A stretch of 64,000 nucleotides of DNA, taken from contig JAWWAC010000003.1 in assembly GCA_033721915.1 (NCBI GenBank), positions 62,001 through 126,000 of the forward strand. The letters run 5' to 3'. Each line of letters begins with the position of its first letter. The first letter of the stretch is position 1. This DNA comes from REBR01 sp033721915 (GTDB lineage Bacteria > Pseudomonadota > Gammaproteobacteria > Pseudomonadales > Oleiphilaceae). The notes under the pieces are model-generated. The model had not been told where the DNA came from, searched no databases, and was given only the letters and a program-made list of their open reading frames with translations. Below are positions 1-9,226 of the stretch, one piece after another. The translations under genes and the position numbers were made by a program.

Positions 1-5
1 ATTTC

Positions 6-740
6 ATGGCGCGCACCACAGTCATGCTCGTCCTAATGCTGTTTGCCGCACTGGCACAGGGACAGACCCGCATCGCCGTGGCGTCCAACTTCGAGGCGGT
101 GGCCGGGCAACTGGCGGATCGTTTTTTCCAGGAGACCGATGAGCGACTGACACTGGTCACGGGCGGCAGCGAGTCACTGTCCGAGCAACTGCGCCAGGAG
201 GTGGGCTTCGACGCCTTTATCGGTGCCGACAAAGGCAGCGTCGATGCCCTGGTGGATGCCGGCATGGCCGTTGAGGGCAGCGAGTTTGTGTTTGCCACCG
301 GCCGCTTGGTGCTGCTGGCGGACAAGACGGAAAACGACCAGGGCCATGGCCCCGAGACGATGCTCAGGGAGGAGTCCTACCGCAGTCTGGCCATACCCGA
401 TGACCGGCAAAGCGCCTACGGCGAGGCGGCCGCACAGGCACTGGATGAGATGATCGGCTCCCGTTACCGGGTTCGGCGGGAAGTCAAAGGTGAGTCCGCC
501 AACCAGACCTTCCGGTTTCTCAACAGCGGCTCCGTGGACCTGGGCTTTGTGCCACTGAGCCTGGTCAAAGCCCATGACATTGATCCCGGGCGTTACTGGC
601 TGGTGCCGGAGAACATGCACGACCCACTGGAGCACGCGGCGGTACTGCTCAACCCGGACAGCCAGGTGGCGAAGGATTTTCTCCAGTATATGCAAAGTGA
701 TGAAGCCCGTGAGCTGATCCGGGAAGGTGGCTATGAGTGA
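6..740 (+). CDS. ModA-like periplasmic substrate-binding protein
   Basis: Predicted secreted binding protein of the molybdate/tungstate (ModA) type, 244 residues, the usual length for the family. Residues 1-19 form a signal peptide ending near AQGQ. The mature part starts RIAVASNFEAVAGQLADRF, the typical ModA opening, and later has the SGSVDLGFVPLSLV segment of the second lobe. The ATG at 6 is taken because the signal peptide begins there, but the window edge hides what lies upstream. No modB or modC permease or ATPase gene follows; the 3' end instead overlaps yfbR by 8 bases, so this copy is an orphan unless partners lie upstream. Ligand specificity cannot be read from the sequence. Confidence 0.8.
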   Translation: MARTTVMLVLMLFAALAQGQTRIAVASNFEAVAGQLADRFFQETDERLTLVTGGSESLSEQLRQEVGFDAFIGADKGSVDALVDAGMAVEGSEFVFATGRLVLLADKTENDQGHGPETMLREESYRSLAIPDDRQSAYGEAAAQALDEMIGSRYRVRREVKGESANQTFRFLNSGSVDLGFVPLSLVKAHDIDPGRYWLVPENMHDPLEHAAVLLNPDSQVAKDFLQYMQSDEARELIREGGYE

Positions 741-1347
741 GGGCAGCAGCCCCTTTTTTGCCTACATCGGGCGACTGCGCTGGATACGCCGCTGGGGGCT
801 GATGCGCAACGCCATTGAAGAGGATGTGGCCACCCATTCCTGGGAGGTGGCCGTGCTGGCCCACGGCCTGGCGGTGATCCGCAACGCCCGCTTCCAGGGC
901 CGGGTGAATCCACAGGAGGTGGCCACGGCGGCGCTGTACCACGATGCGGCGGAGGTGATCACCGGGGACATGCCGACGCCGGTGAAATACCACTCGGCGG
1001 TGATGCGGGAGGCCTTCGGTGACATTGAGCACAAGGCACAGCAGGAGCTGCTGGGGCTGCTGCCCGAGTCGCTGAGGGCCCAATTCAGTTCCTGCCTGAG
1101 CGAGGAGCAGTGGAGCGCTGAAACCCGGGAGCTGGTCAAGGCGGCGGATCGACTGTCGGCGTACCTCAAGTGCGAGGCGGAAATCCGCGCCGGCAACCGG
1201 GAGTTCGAGCAGGCCGGTCAGCAGATACTGCGCCGTCTGCATCAGGATGCCATCCCGGAAGTGGTCTATTTCCTGGAGGTATTCGCGCCGGATTACGGCT
1301 CCAGCCTGGACAACCTGCTCAGCAAAACGGGCGGGGAAGAAGGGTAA
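733..1347 (+). CDS. yfbR: 5'-deoxynucleotidase YfbR
   Basis: HD-domain phosphohydrolase that removes the 5' phosphate from deoxyribonucleoside monophosphates, 204 residues as usual for the family. Metal ligands are visible: His35 in EEDVATHSWE, His70-Asp71 in YHDAAE, followed by GDMPTPVKY, and a later Asp in KAADRLSAY. The ATG at 733 is preferred to the GTG at 727 because GGAAGG lies 5 bases before it. The start is inside the last codons of the ModA-like gene, so translation is probably coupled. Cytoplasmic; role in nucleotide salvage is from family knowledge. Confidence 0.92.
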   Translation: MSEGSSPFFAYIGRLRWIRRWGLMRNAIEEDVATHSWEVAVLAHGLAVIRNARFQGRVNPQEVATAALYHDAAEVITGDMPTPVKYHSAVMREAFGDIEHKAQQELLGLLPESLRAQFSSCLSEEQWSAETRELVKAADRLSAYLKCEAEIRAGNREFEQAGQQILRRLHQDAIPEVVYFLEVFAPDYGSSLDNLLSKTGGEEG

Positions 1348-1381
1348 AACCGGTGGCGGGGCTGAGAGGCGCCCGTGGGAA

Positions 1382-2383
1382 TCAGGCGCCGTCGTCGGTC
1401 TCGTGATGCAGCCGTGAATGCACGGCCATGGACTCGGGCAGCTGCTCTCCCACACGGCGAGGAATGCCGTCGGCTTTGTCCACCGCCTCTTCCATGCGGG
1501 CCCGGTTGAGTTCAATTTCCGGGTGACGCAGCTGGAGCCCCGTCAGCTTTGCCTGGGTTTGCTGCCAGAGCTGCTCACGCTCCTCGTCGGACAGCTCCTC
1601 GTACTGCCCGTGCACCTGAAGCCAGACAATGCCATCCTGAACCCCCGCTTTCACCGGCTCGTGCACAATGCGCACCTGGGTGCCCTTTTCCACCTGCCAA
1701 ACTAGACGGCTGATATCGTCGTTGTACATGCGGATGCAGCCATGGCTGATCTGCTGGCCAATGCCGAAACGCTTGTTGGTGCCGTGGATCAGATACCCCG
1801 CTTCTTCCAGTTGCAGGGCAAAGGGCCCCAGAGGGTTGTCCGGCCCGGGGGGGATCATCCTTGGAACCGTCTCACCCCGCTCCCTGGCCTGCTTTCGCAC
1901 CGAGGAGGGGGGGTACCAGGCGGGCTGCTCCAGCCGCATGGTGATGTGGGTTTCCGTCAGCGGCGAGGGGTTGGTGCTGGTGCCAATGCCCACCGGATAG
2001 GTGGCCACCTCGCCATCCCGGAAATGGTAAAGGCGGTATTCCGCCAGATTCACCACAATGCCTTCCCGGGGGGCCGAGGGCAGCAGGTGCTGTGTGGGAA
2101 GTGTGACGGTGGTGCCCTCACCGGGCAGCCAGGGATCCACCTCCGGGTTGGCGCGGATGATTTCCAGGTAGCCCAGTCCGTGGATTTCCCCCAGGTCGGC
2201 AAAGGTGTCCTCGTAACGGGTCTGCAGGTGCAGCAGCTCCCCCACCAGAATATCGCCGTTGTCCAGGGGCAGTGTTCTGCCCTGTGCGCCGCCGCTCACT
2301 AACAGGGCGGCCAGCAACAGGGCAGTGACAGGAGGGATTTGGGGCAATCGCAGCACGGCGTAAGATCTCAACTCAATCGACAC
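1382..2383 (-). CDS. L,D-transpeptidase (YkuD domain, ErfK/YbiS type)
   Basis: Periplasmic enzyme of 333 residues that forms meso-DAP cross-links in peptidoglycan or attaches peptidoglycan to outer-membrane proteins. An N-terminal hydrophobic signal spans about residues 15-33, followed by a LysM-like stretch (about 58-98) and a YkuD domain. The catalytic motif is HGTNKRFGIG near residue 200, then SHGCIRM with nucleophile Cys216. The C-terminal extension after residue 250 is charged and helical. The GTG start at 2383 has only a weak ribosome binding site; the in-frame GTG nine codons later is an alternative. It is convergent with yfbR, 34 bases apart. Confidence 0.9.
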   Translation of the reverse strand: MSIELRSYAVLRLPQIPPVTALLLAALLVSGGAQGRTLPLDNGDILVGELLHLQTRYEDTFADLGEIHGLGYLEIIRANPEVDPWLPGEGTTVTLPTQHLLPSAPREGIVVNLAEYRLYHFRDGEVATYPVGIGTSTNPSPLTETHITMRLEQPAWYPPSSVRKQARERGETVPRMIPPGPDNPLGPFALQLEEAGYLIHGTNKRFGIGQQISHGCIRMYNDDISRLVWQVEKGTQVRIVHEPVKAGVQDGIVWLQVHGQYEELSDEEREQLWQQTQAKLTGLQLRHPEIELNRARMEEAVDKADGIPRRVGEQLPESMAVHSRLHHETDDGA

Positions 2384-2478
2384 CCGCCAGAATAAGGGTT
2401 CGGACGTCAGTGAACAAGTGTCAGGTATTCATGAGGGCGGATCTCACAGAATCGTCATCAGCGACTGATACAGACGGC

Positions 2479-2910
2479 CTAACGACGCTGAATGTGATCG
2501 GCATTGCTCAGGACCTGGTCAAACACCTTCAGGCAGGTTTTCAGGTCCTTGTCGGAGACGCCCTCCAGCATCTGGTCCCGCAGCGACTCGGCCCTGGCGT
2601 CCAGTGTCTGCATAAAGGCCATCCCTTGAGGGGTGAGGTGCAGCCGCCGGGCCCGGCGGTCCTTTTCACAGGGGCGGCGCTCGATCAGGCTCTGCTGCTC
2701 CAGGTTGTCCAGAAGGCGCACCAGTGTGGGATTCTCAATGGCCATCAGCTCGGCCAGCTCCCGCTGTGTCACTCCCTCGCCACCACGGTGCAAGGCCACC
2801 AGTGTTGTCCAGCGGGCCTGGGTGACCCCCAGGTCCTTGAGTCGCTCGTCCAGAAGTTTTCGCCATCGGCGTGCCAGGCGTGCAAGAGCAAAGGGAAACT
2901 GTCGGCGCAT
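2479..2910 (-). CDS. MarR family transcriptional regulator
   Basis: Winged-helix regulator of 143 residues, the normal MarR/SlyA length. The core is seen in LGVTQARWTTLVALHRGGEGVTQRELAELMAIENPTLVRLLDNLEQQSLIERR, followed by the wing DRRARRLHLT. Family members bind palindromic operators as dimers and are released by small phenolic ligands or oxidants. It lies downstream of, and in the same direction as, an MFS transporter gene, a common pairing for drug-efflux control. A near-palindrome 50 bases upstream of its start is a candidate autoregulatory operator. Start ATG at 2910 has GGAG 11 bases upstream. Confidence 0.9.
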   Translation of the reverse strand: MRRQFPFALARLARRWRKLLDERLKDLGVTQARWTTLVALHRGGEGVTQRELAELMAIENPTLVRLLDNLEQQSLIERRPCEKDRRARRLHLTPQGMAFMQTLDARAESLRDQMLEGVSDKDLKTCLKVFDQVLSNADHIQRR

Positions 2911-2960
2911 GAACTCGATTTCTCCAGTATGGCTGGATCTTAAGGTGAGTGAATACTAGC

Positions 2961-2979
2961 AGGTTATTAGATTTAACCT
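2961..2979. promoter_or_regulatory. Candidate MarR operator (inverted repeat AGGTTA-N7-TAACCT)
   Basis: The inverted repeat AGGTTA / TAACCT with a 7-base AT-rich spacer lies in the 132-base gap between the marR-like start and the MFS gene end. Its size and symmetry fit a MarR-family dimer site. The assignment rests on position and symmetry only. Confidence 0.45.
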
Positions 2980-3042
2980 AATTATGACAGTCCTGCGAGA
3001 CTATAAGTATTACTGCGTAGATAACCGGCTTTGCGGCATTGG

Positions 3043-4323
3043 TCATCCGTTTTTGCGTACCAGGTCGTGGTCGATGTCGTCCATGGAGATGGCGCTGTCG
3101 TCATTACGGGGGTCCATTTCCGCCATGCCCACCGCCACTTCCGGGGTGGTGAACACGTAATTTTCCTGCTCGGCCACGGGGATATCCGGCGTATGACGGA
3201 TGCGGTTGCTGATATAGCCGGCCAGCACAAACAGAAACAGGGCATTGCCCAGGAACAGCCCGCCGGGCCCGAGCCGGTCCATCAGCAGCGCCCCCACCAC
3301 AGGGCCGATGCAGCTGCCAATGCCGTAGGCCAGCAGCAGTGTGGTGCTGGCTCCCACAATCTCACTGGACGCCATGCGGTCATTGGTGATGGCCACACCG
3401 ATGGGGTAAAGAGCCGCCGCCAGGCCGACAAACAGGGCGCTGGTGAGCATCACCAGAGACGGCAGCCACTGCCCCAGCAGTGCCGTGGCAAAGCTGGCAA
3501 AACCACCCACCAGTGCGGTCATCATCAGCACACGGCGCCGGTCGTATCGGTCGCACAGAACGCCAATGGGCCAGGCCAGTATCATGGCGGCAATAATGGA
3601 GCCGGCCATGAAGTAACTGATGCTTTTCATGGGCAGGCCGATCTGGCTCGCGTAGACGGGGCCCATGGTGTAGAAGCCGCCGATCAGGATGCCACAGACA
3701 ATGGCGCCGGACAGGCCGGTGGCGGCCACCTCGTAAATACTGCCAAAGCCCACCCGCTCGGAGTGGCCGATGGACGGTGCCTCCATGCGGGTCAGTGACA
3801 GGGGAATCAGTGCGGCGCTGATCAGAATGGCGGCCAGTGAGAACACCATGAAACCCGCCGGATCACCCAGGTTGATCAGCAGCTGCCCGCCCGCCACCGC
3901 CACGTAGAACACCACCTGGTAGACGGCAAAGAGAGTGGCCCTGTTGCGGTTGGTGGCACTGGCACTGAACCAGCTTTCCACCACGATCATCAGCCCCGCC
4001 ATGGCGAAGCCACTGACAACACGCAGGCCTCCCCACAGGTAGGGTTCCACCACCATGGGGTAAATCAGCGTGGCGCAGGCCAGCAGTGCGGAAAAGGCGG
4101 CAAAGGCGCGGATATGGCCGGCACGGCGAATGATGCGCTCGGCGTAAAGGGTGCCCACCACGAAGCCGATGGAATAGAACACCAGCACCCAGCCGATGGT
4201 GGCGGTGGAGAAGGCCTCGATATCCAGTCGCAACCCCAGCAGTGTGCTGAGAAAAGCGTTGCCACTGACCAGCAGTACAATACTGAAGATCAGCGCCGAC
4301 ATGGCGTAAACCACCCGCGTCAT
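3043..4323 (-). CDS. MFS transporter (YcaD-like)
   Basis: Twelve-helix major facilitator of 426 residues in the inner membrane. The N-terminal half resembles the YcaD group (STATIGWVLVFYSIGFVVGTLYAERIIRRAG, with the cytoplasmic loop 2/3 arginines). A second copy of the loop motif, GVLCDRYDRRRVL, occurs near residue 265. The last about 50 residues are hydrophilic and acidic and probably cytoplasmic. Start ATG at 4323 has GGAG 9 bases upstream. The substrate cannot be read from sequence; the MarR regulator downstream suggests export of a small toxic compound. Confidence 0.87.
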   Translation of the reverse strand: MTRVVYAMSALIFSIVLLVSGNAFLSTLLGLRLDIEAFSTATIGWVLVFYSIGFVVGTLYAERIIRRAGHIRAFAAFSALLACATLIYPMVVEPYLWGGLRVVSGFAMAGLMIVVESWFSASATNRNRATLFAVYQVVFYVAVAGGQLLINLGDPAGFMVFSLAAILISAALIPLSLTRMEAPSIGHSERVGFGSIYEVAATGLSGAIVCGILIGGFYTMGPVYASQIGLPMKSISYFMAGSIIAAMILAWPIGVLCDRYDRRRVLMMTALVGGFASFATALLGQWLPSLVMLTSALFVGLAAALYPIGVAITNDRMASSEIVGASTTLLLAYGIGSCIGPVVGALLMDRLGPGGLFLGNALFLFVLAGYISNRIRHTPDIPVAEQENYVFTTPEVAVGMAEMDPRNDDSAISMDDIDHDLVRKNG

Positions 4324-4544
4324 TGTGTACTACTCCGGAAAAACAGCGTGCAGAGAGAGCCCATTGGGATTCAGAAGAGGCCCGGGGGAACTTCCAATTA
4401 ATGGAGTCGCAGTTTAGATTAAAGCACGGTCCCGGGCCAGTCACTCGAACGACGATCCAGGGTGTCTGAACAACTCTTAATGCGGTTCCCCTCTGAACAG
4501 GGCCCTGCGGTCCGCCACTGTCCACAGGCAGGGAGGCCTGAGCC

Positions 4545-6371
4545 ATGCAACCCAAAGCAAACCCCAACCACTGGCAGCAACGGCTCAGGGCCTGGTGGCC
4601 ACTGCTGGCCGGCGCCGCGGTAATGGGTTACTTCCTGCTGGCGTACTGGTTCTATCCGCTGCCGGCCAACGCCGAAGGCCCCTGTGGCCAGCCCGCCGAG
4701 GCCCTGTCCCGGTTACAGGGGAGCCCGTCGCCACGGGCCGGGGAATGGGTGACCACCGAGGCGGTGGTGACAGCGGATTTCACCGCCGACGACCAGCTGA
4801 GGGGGTTCTTCTTCCAGCAGCCGTTGGCGGAGGTGGCCGATGGCGGCGGCTCCAGGGCCCTGTTTGTGTTTGCCCCCGGAGCCTCTGTCAGCCCCGGTGA
4901 GCGTCTGCGACTGAGAGGCCGTGTCAGCCAGTTCCATGGCATGACCCAGCTCAGTGACATCCGCATCGAGTCCCGCTGTGGCCAGCACGGGCCGGTGCTG
5001 CCGGTGCCGGTCTCGCTGCCGTTGAGCGAGTCACGGCGGCAGGCGCTGCAGGCCATGGTGATCCGTCTTGAGCCGCCACTGACCGTGACCGGCAACTACG
5101 CACTGGGCCGTTATGGCGCCCTCACACTGGCGGATCAGCGGCTGATGATACCCACCCAGGTGGTGCCCCCCGGAGAGCCGGCGCGGGCCATGGCGTCGCG
5201 GAACCGGGCGCGGAGTCTGCTGCTGGACAACGCCAGCCGCCGCCAGTTTCCCGATCCCGTCCCCTATCCGCCGCCGCGGCTGTCCGCGGAACACAGCATC
5301 CGGGTAGGGGATGGCCTGGATGCGGTCACCGGCGTGCTGGATTATCGCTACGAGCAGTGGCGACTGCAGCCACTGACCACCCCGGTGTTCCACCCGGACA
5401 ACCCCCGACCGCCGCCACCGTCTCCGGCGGCGCCGGAGCATCTGCGACTGGCGGCCTTCAATGTGGAGAACTACTTCAATGGCGCCGGTGGCTTTCCCAC
5501 TGCCCGTGGTGCCCGCAGCCCCCGTGAGCTGGCCCGGCAGGAGGCCAAGCTGGGTGCGGTACTGGCGGGGCTTGGCGCCTCCGTGGTGGCCCTGGCGGAG
5601 GTGGCCAATGACGGCTATGACAGCCAGAGTTCCGTGGCCTCCCTGGCGGCACTGGCCGGTGAGCACTGGCAGTGGGCAAGGCCGGCGGGGGAGGGCCCAA
5701 AACCCTCTGGGGGTGATGAGATTGCCGTGGGGCTGATCTATGACGACCGGGTGCTGGCTGCCGAAGGCGCCGCAATGAGCCCGGAGCACCCGGCCTTTGC
5801 CCGTCACAACCGCCCGCCACTGGCCCAGTGGTTGCGCCACAGGGCCAGTGGCGGGCGGCTTCTGGTGGTGGTGAATCACTGGAAATCCAAACGCTGCCAG
5901 GGGGCACAGGGGGAGAACCGGGACCAGCAGGATGGTCAGGCCTGCTGGAATCCGCGTCGTGAAGCGGCCGCCGGCGCACTGCTGAAGTGGTTGGGCTCGC
6001 TGCCCGTAGAGGATGACACGCCGGTGCTGCTGCTGGGGGACTTCAATGCCTATGCCCGTGAGACACCCCTCAGGCGGCTGGCCAGGGAGGGGTTTGGCAA
6101 CCTGATGGGAAAGGACTCAGCCAAAGCCTACAGCTATGTGTTCCGGGGGCAGTCCGGGGCCCTGACCCATGCACTGGGCAACAGCGCTGTACAGCGGAGA
6201 CTGGCCGCTATCGGCCACTGGGCCGTCAACGCCGACGAACCCGCGGTGCTGGGTTACCGTTTACAGGATAAGCCCCCATCACAGCGTGAAACACTGTTCA
6301 GCGAGGGGCCCTGGCGCTCATCGGATCACGACCCCCTGTGGCTGGATCTTCAACTGGGGGATGGCGGGTGA
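4545..6371 (+). CDS. ExeM/NucH family endonuclease/exonuclease/phosphatase
   Basis: Membrane-anchored or secreted nuclease of 608 residues. One hydrophobic segment at about 18-38 is followed by a beta-rich N-terminal region (about 45-290) typical of ExeM/NucH extracellular DNases. An EEP catalytic domain begins at LRLAAFNVENYFN (about 300) and shows the metal and catalytic residues in ALAEVANDGYDS, VVNHWKSKRC, LLGDFNAYARETP and the terminal SSDHDPLWLDL. Start ATG at 4545 has GGGAGG 9 bases upstream. The gene is divergent from the MFS gene across 221 bases. Family members degrade extracellular DNA for nutrients or biofilm turnover; the role here is inferred. Confidence 0.88.
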   Translation: MQPKANPNHWQQRLRAWWPLLAGAAVMGYFLLAYWFYPLPANAEGPCGQPAEALSRLQGSPSPRAGEWVTTEAVVTADFTADDQLRGFFFQQPLAEVADGGGSRALFVFAPGASVSPGERLRLRGRVSQFHGMTQLSDIRIESRCGQHGPVLPVPVSLPLSESRRQALQAMVIRLEPPLTVTGNYALGRYGALTLADQRLMIPTQVVPPGEPARAMASRNRARSLLLDNASRRQFPDPVPYPPPRLSAEHSIRVGDGLDAVTGVLDYRYEQWRLQPLTTPVFHPDNPRPPPPSPAAPEHLRLAAFNVENYFNGAGGFPTARGARSPRELARQEAKLGAVLAGLGASVVALAEVANDGYDSQSSVASLAALAGEHWQWARPAGEGPKPSGGDEIAVGLIYDDRVLAAEGAAMSPEHPAFARHNRPPLAQWLRHRASGGRLLVVVNHWKSKRCQGAQGENRDQQDGQACWNPRREAAAGALLKWLGSLPVEDDTPVLLLGDFNAYARETPLRRLAREGFGNLMGKDSAKAYSYVFRGQSGALTHALGNSAVQRRLAAIGHWAVNADEPAVLGYRLQDKPPSQRETLFSEGPWRSSDHDPLWLDLQLGDGG

Positions 6372-6388
6372 CAATGGCAAAATCTGAC

Positions 6389-6394
6389 TATACT
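6389..6394 (+). promoter_or_regulatory. Possible sigma-70 -10 element (TATACT)
   Basis: TATACT lies 47 bases before the ATG of the PAS-GGDEF-EAL gene, with a poor -35-like GTGACA about 15 bases upstream. It fits promoter position in the 70-base gap, but the -35 match is weak. Confidence 0.3.
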
Positions 6395-6441
6395 GCCCCC
6401 CACAAAACGTTAAAGTTTTTTCACAGAAGGCTTTTCAGACC

Positions 6442-8430
6442 ATGGACGAGCAACTGAAAGCAGCCGAGAAGGCCTCGGCGGAGCGGCTTTCCTTCGTGCT
6501 GCGCCAGGGTCCGCGGCTGATCACTCTGGGCTACCTGCTGCTGGGCTTTTTATGGATTGTCTTCAGTGATGCCCTGGTCGCGACCATGGTCCCCGGGCAG
6601 GTTCAGAGTGCGCAGACCTGGAAAGGGATCGGCTTTGTGCTGTTGACGGGGGCACTGCTGTACCTGGCCATGAACCAGCTGTTCAGGGCCGTTGAGCAAA
6701 GCCGCCGGCATCAGCAGTTGTTACACAATGCCGTACAGGAGCGGGAAGCGCGGTTTGTGGAGATGGCCCGTCATATCCCGGAAGTCTTCTGGACCTATCA
6801 GCCCGCCACGAAAAGCGTCTCATACGCCAGCCCGGCCTTTGAAGCACTCTGGGGGCAGTCCGTGGACGCACTGGTGGCGGACCCGGGCCTGTGGATGCGC
6901 TCCGTGCATCCGGAAGACCGGGACAGGGTGCGCCAGTCACTGGATTACACCCTGCAAAAGGCCTGCACCACCAGCCAGGAATACCGTATCCGCTGCCATA
7001 ACGGGCAGTGGCGCTGGGTGCATGACCGTGTGTACCCGATTCTGGACCAGGAGGGGCAGTTGCAGCGTCTGGTGGGTGTGACCCAGGACATCACGCAGCA
7101 ACACCAGCAACAGCAGGCCCTCTACCATGAGGCCCACTACGACCGTCTCACCGGTCTGCCCAACCGGGCCCTGTTCCATGAACGGCTCGGCCACCAGTGT
7201 CTGGACCGGGAAACGGACAATCCCTTTGTGCTGATGGTGATCGACCTGGACCGGTTCAAGACCATCAACGATTCACTGGGCTACAGCGCCGGTGATGAGC
7301 TGTTGCGACAGGTGGCACAACGACTGCAGCAGGCGCTCTCCGGGGGTGGCTTTATTGCCCGGCTGGGTGCGGATGAGTTTGCCGTGCTGCTTTCACGGGA
7401 GAGTGAATCCAGCGACCACAAGCGGGTGGCCACGGAGCTGGTCCGCAGTCTCTCAAGGCCTTACCGGATTCAACAGGTGGACTCCTATGTCACGGTCAGC
7501 ATCGGTGTGGCCCTGTTCCCCTGTGATGGGGGGGATCCGGAAACACTGCTGAAAAACGCCGATGTGGCCATGTTCAGCGCCAAGGAGCAGGGGCGCAATA
7601 CCATTGCCTACTTCCACCAGGAGAGTGCCGTTGCCTCCGCCGCGCGACTGCACCTGGAGATGGACATCCACCAGGCGGTGGCCCGGGAAGAGTTCGAGCT
7701 GTATTACCAGGCCCAGTTTGACGTGCCGGACCGGCGGCTGGTGGGGGCGGAATGCCTGCTGCGCTGGAATCACCCCGAACAGGGCATGATCTCACCGGGG
7801 GCCTTTATTCCCCTGCTGGAGGAGACCGGGCTGATCAAACAGGTGGGGCTCTGGGTGATCGAGCGGGCCTGCCGGGACCTGGGCCAGTGGACCCGCCAGG
7901 GCCTTGACGACTTTACCCTGGCGGTGAACATGTCGGCACGGCAACTGTACGATGCTCAGTTGCCGGAGGCGATCGAGCGCCTTCTGGCGCGGTATCAGGT
8001 GCCTCGCAACAGCCTGGAACTGGAGCTGACCGAGAGCTCGCTGATCCAGGAGCCGGCCAGTGCCCAGCGCCTGTTCCAGAAGCTGCGGGAAATGGGGGTG
8101 CGCATCGCCATTGATGATTTCGGCACCGGCTATTCCAGCCTCAACTACCTGAAAACCTTTGCCCCGGATCTGCTCAAGATCGACAAGAGCTTTGTCGATG
8201 GCATTACCAGTGGTCTTCGGGATAGGGCCATCTTTACCGCCATTGTGGATTTGGCCCACACGCTGGAAATCTGTGTCATCGCCGAGGGGGTGGAAGAGGA
8301 GGCGCAGATGGACAGCCTGCGGCACTCCGGCTGTGACTGGGTGCAGGGGTTTCTGCTGGCACGGCCACAGCCAGCGTCGGTGTTTGTGCCCTGGCTGGTG
8401 GATCAGCGGGGGCTTTCGGCCACGGTCTGA
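6442..8430 (+). CDS. Membrane PAS-GGDEF-EAL cyclic-di-GMP protein
   Basis: Inner-membrane signalling protein of 662 residues. Two transmembrane helices (about 30-50 and 67-85) are followed by a PAS domain with PAC segment (about 105-220), a diguanylate cyclase domain (about 235-390) and an EAL phosphodiesterase domain (about 410-650). The cyclase signature reads RLGADEF, so the first Gly pair is GA rather than GG. The EAL motif reads ECLLRW, but downstream DDFGTG, LKID and AEGVE are intact. Phosphodiesterase activity therefore seems likely and cyclase activity possible. The last 28 bases overlap the convergent truncated dehydrogenase. Confidence 0.92.
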   Translation: MDEQLKAAEKASAERLSFVLRQGPRLITLGYLLLGFLWIVFSDALVATMVPGQVQSAQTWKGIGFVLLTGALLYLAMNQLFRAVEQSRRHQQLLHNAVQEREARFVEMARHIPEVFWTYQPATKSVSYASPAFEALWGQSVDALVADPGLWMRSVHPEDRDRVRQSLDYTLQKACTTSQEYRIRCHNGQWRWVHDRVYPILDQEGQLQRLVGVTQDITQQHQQQQALYHEAHYDRLTGLPNRALFHERLGHQCLDRETDNPFVLMVIDLDRFKTINDSLGYSAGDELLRQVAQRLQQALSGGGFIARLGADEFAVLLSRESESSDHKRVATELVRSLSRPYRIQQVDSYVTVSIGVALFPCDGGDPETLLKNADVAMFSAKEQGRNTIAYFHQESAVASAARLHLEMDIHQAVAREEFELYYQAQFDVPDRRLVGAECLLRWNHPEQGMISPGAFIPLLEETGLIKQVGLWVIERACRDLGQWTRQGLDDFTLAVNMSARQLYDAQLPEAIERLLARYQVPRNSLELELTESSLIQEPASAQRLFQKLREMGVRIAIDDFGTGYSSLNYLKTFAPDLLKIDKSFVDGITSGLRDRAIFTAIVDLAHTLEICVIAEGVEEEAQMDSLRHSGCDWVQGFLLARPQPASVFVPWLVDQRGLSATV

Positions 8431-8945
8431 TCGTGATGCTGCTTGATGCGGCTGGCCGCACCGGGACCGCCGGCATGGATGCAGGGCCAGGCGATCAGCT
8501 CCAGCACCGGGCGGGCCGCCTCGAAATCCGCCAGATGGCCACTGGCCCAGAGTTCCAGCTCCCCGGTGAGGGCCTGTTCCGGCGTCCCCGCCACCGGCGC
8601 TTCCAGGTAGCGCCCGCCGGCCCGGTGGATGCGCTCGTGCAGCCCCGGGGCCTCCTCCGGACTGTGGCTGGTGAGGTCCACAATCAGCCGGTCTTCCAGA
8701 TTCGCGGCCAGCAGCCCGTCCTGGCCGCCGAGAACGGCATTGACCGTGGCCGTGTCCGCCAGTGCAAGAAGGATCAGGCTGCTGGAGCGCTGCAGGAGTT
8801 CCGCCGGGGTGTTCACGGTCTCGTGACCCTGGGCAAGTGGCCGTGAAAGTGTGCGATTGTACACAGTTACAGCATGTTCCTGACGCCGAAAACGCTCCGC
8901 CACAGCGCTGCCCAGCTCACCGAAACCAATCAGTCCAATGGTCAT
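8403..8945 (-). pseudogene. Truncated NAD(P)-binding 6-phosphogluconate/3-hydroxyisobutyrate dehydrogenase-like
   Basis: The 180-residue product has a Rossmann N-terminus (MTIGLIGFGELGSAVAERF) and the beta-hydroxyacid dehydrogenase segment LEAPVAGTPEQALTGELELW. Full-length relatives are about 290 residues. This one stops just after GGPGAASRIK, exactly where the all-helical C-terminal dimer domain with its catalytic lysine should begin. The 3' end runs 28 bases into the convergent GGDEF-EAL gene. ATG 8945 is chosen over an upstream TTG because GGAGG lies 9 bases before it. It is probably a decayed gene; a stand-alone Rossmann protein is the alternative. Confidence 0.6.
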
Positions 8946-9148
8946 AAGAGCGCCTCCAGTCAAGGGTTTCAGGCCTCCAGCTTAACCATAGAAAGGCCTG
9001 CAAAGCCAGGGTTCACTGACTTCGACTGGCCCGAGTGGCAAATTATCCCGTCAACAATGCCAAGGCACCGAAAATGTATTTAGCGACATACTTTCCCGGA
9101 ACATTGTAGCTGCTGCAGCCTGGAAGCAAAAAAGCAGATGCATGGAAC

Positions 9149-9171
9149 CCCGCCCGCCGGGCGGGAATTTT
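9149..9171 (+). terminator. GC-rich hairpin followed by AATTTT in AraC leader
   Basis: CCCGCCCG-C-CGGGCGGG is a perfect palindrome followed by AATTTT, 56 bases before the AraC-family start. It could be a terminator/attenuator on the plus strand or a protein-binding palindrome. The T-run is short, so this is tentative. The rest of the 281-base divergent gap (8946-9226) shows no other clear signal. Confidence 0.3.
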
Positions 9172-9226
9172 CGGTAGCCCTGCACATCAGGGCGTAACTC
9201 CGGAACAAGGAAAGTGGAGCCAACTT

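Noticed and set aside
1371..1390. GGCGCC...GGCGCC inverted repeat as terminator between yfbR and the L,D-transpeptidase gene
   Set aside because: The half-sites are self-complementary 6-mers and no T-run follows in either direction.
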